Below are positions 14,002 to 14,175 of a DNA stretch of 14,175 nucleotides, one piece after another. The number at the start of each line of letters is the position of its first letter. Positions within the stretch are counted from its first letter, which is position 1. A program made the position numbers and the translations under genes. The notes beneath the pieces were generated by a model, which was given only the letters and a program-made list of their open reading frames with translations, did not search any database and had not been told where the DNA came from. Origin of the DNA: a bacterium (GTDB lineage: Bacteria; Chloroflexota; Chloroflexia; Thermomicrobiales; UBA6265); assembly GCA_029977305.1 (NCBI GenBank), contig JAPOLF010000027.1:1-14175 (forward strand), in the 5' to 3' direction.

Positions 14002-14175
14002 ATGTGCACCGCTGACATCAACTCCCATCTCGGCGACCACACGCCCCGGCAGCGCGCCGCTCGGCGCTCCTTCACCCTGCCGGCGGCATCGCACGTGGTC
14101 GACCTCACCCACGTCCTCCACCCGGGGTTCCCGGTCTGGCCGGGGGAGGCTCCGATCGAGATCACCCCGGTGATC
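14002..14175 (+). CDS. cyclase family protein (kynurenine formamidase-like), 3' partial
   Basis: Only the first 58 residues are in the window. 'VVDLTHVLHPGFPVWPG' (residues 33-49) is the signature first strand and loop of the cyclase/kynurenine formamidase family, metal-dependent hydrolases that open amide or lactone rings. The zinc motif HxGTHxDxPxH is expected beyond the window edge. AAGGA lies about 8 nt before the ATG. The N-terminal 32 residues begin 'MC' and contain 'ARRSFTLPAAS'. In family members with a Tat signal, a similar MC...RR segment precedes a hydrophobic stretch; here that stretch is absent, so export is doubtful. It diverges from the TRIC-like gene. The family is likely; substrate and completeness are unknown. 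Confidence 0.78.
   Translation, partial: MCTADINSHLGDHTPRQRAARRSFTLPAASHVVDLTHVLHPGFPVWPGEAPIEITPVI

Noticed and set aside
13129..14121. Minus-strand open frame of 330 codons over the TRIC-like gene
   Set aside because: Different frame from the TRIC-like protein, which carries both GGGxxRD motifs; the alternative product is Gly/Arg-rich and also runs antisense through the start of the cyclase-family gene.

Overview
The window is GC-rich, densely coded bacterial DNA with very short gaps. It uses ATG and some GTG starts behind GGAGG-type ribosome sites. No rRNA, tRNA, CRISPR array, insertion sequence or phage gene was seen. The mix of genes (carnosinase-like M20 dipeptidase, mannonate-dehydratase-like enzyme, RraA-like aldolase, short Orn/Lys/Arg decarboxylase, TPR repeats of the 'AWLWYA' type) suggests a Chloroflexota member, perhaps near the Thermomicrobia. 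That placement is inference from gene style only; an actinobacterial-like origin is not excluded.

Left part (1-7064), mostly catabolism: the 3' end of an M24 aminopeptidase (+) faces a minus-strand pair, an M20 dipeptidase (1451-2791) followed by an L-rhamnose-mutarotase-like protein (1066-1389). The dipeptidase diverges from a PLP-dependent Orn/Lys/Arg decarboxylase (2968-4443). The decarboxylase runs tail to tail into a minus-strand gene (4440-5927) joining a Cas4/RecB-like nuclease module to a DUF2779 DEDD-like module. A mannonate-dehydratase-like sugar-acid enzyme (5988-7064, minus) lies upstream of it.

Centre (7065-10536): a 104-bp divergent region with overlapping -10-like hexamers and a dyad separates the mannonate-dehydratase-like gene from an RraA/HMG-aldolase-like gene (7169-7873). 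86 bp further on the same strand is the most striking gene of the window, an 858-residue receptor-channel (7960-10536). Its order is cytoplasmic TPR-like segment, one membrane helix, LivJ-type periplasmic-binding domain, pentameric ligand-gated ion channel (Cys-loop/Pro-loop) extracellular domain, and M1-M4. The pore helix M2 reads much like that of anion-selective GABA-A/glycine receptors.

Right part (10533-14175): a minus-strand block of four membrane-protein genes, probably one transcription unit, runs toward the channel: TRIC-type channel homologue (13197-13871), HdeD/DUF308 protein (12564-13136), YihY/BrkB protein (11599-12534) and a four-helix membrane protein (10533-11582). The last gene's stop codon overlaps the channel's stop codon. 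A cyclase-family hydrolase (14002 onward, +) diverges from the block and runs off the window.

Overall this is a metabolic region next to an unusual cluster of membrane and ion-transport genes. The candidate novel system is the binding-protein/ligand-gated-channel fusion, possibly co-expressed with the RraA-like enzyme. Functional links between these genes are inferred from position only.
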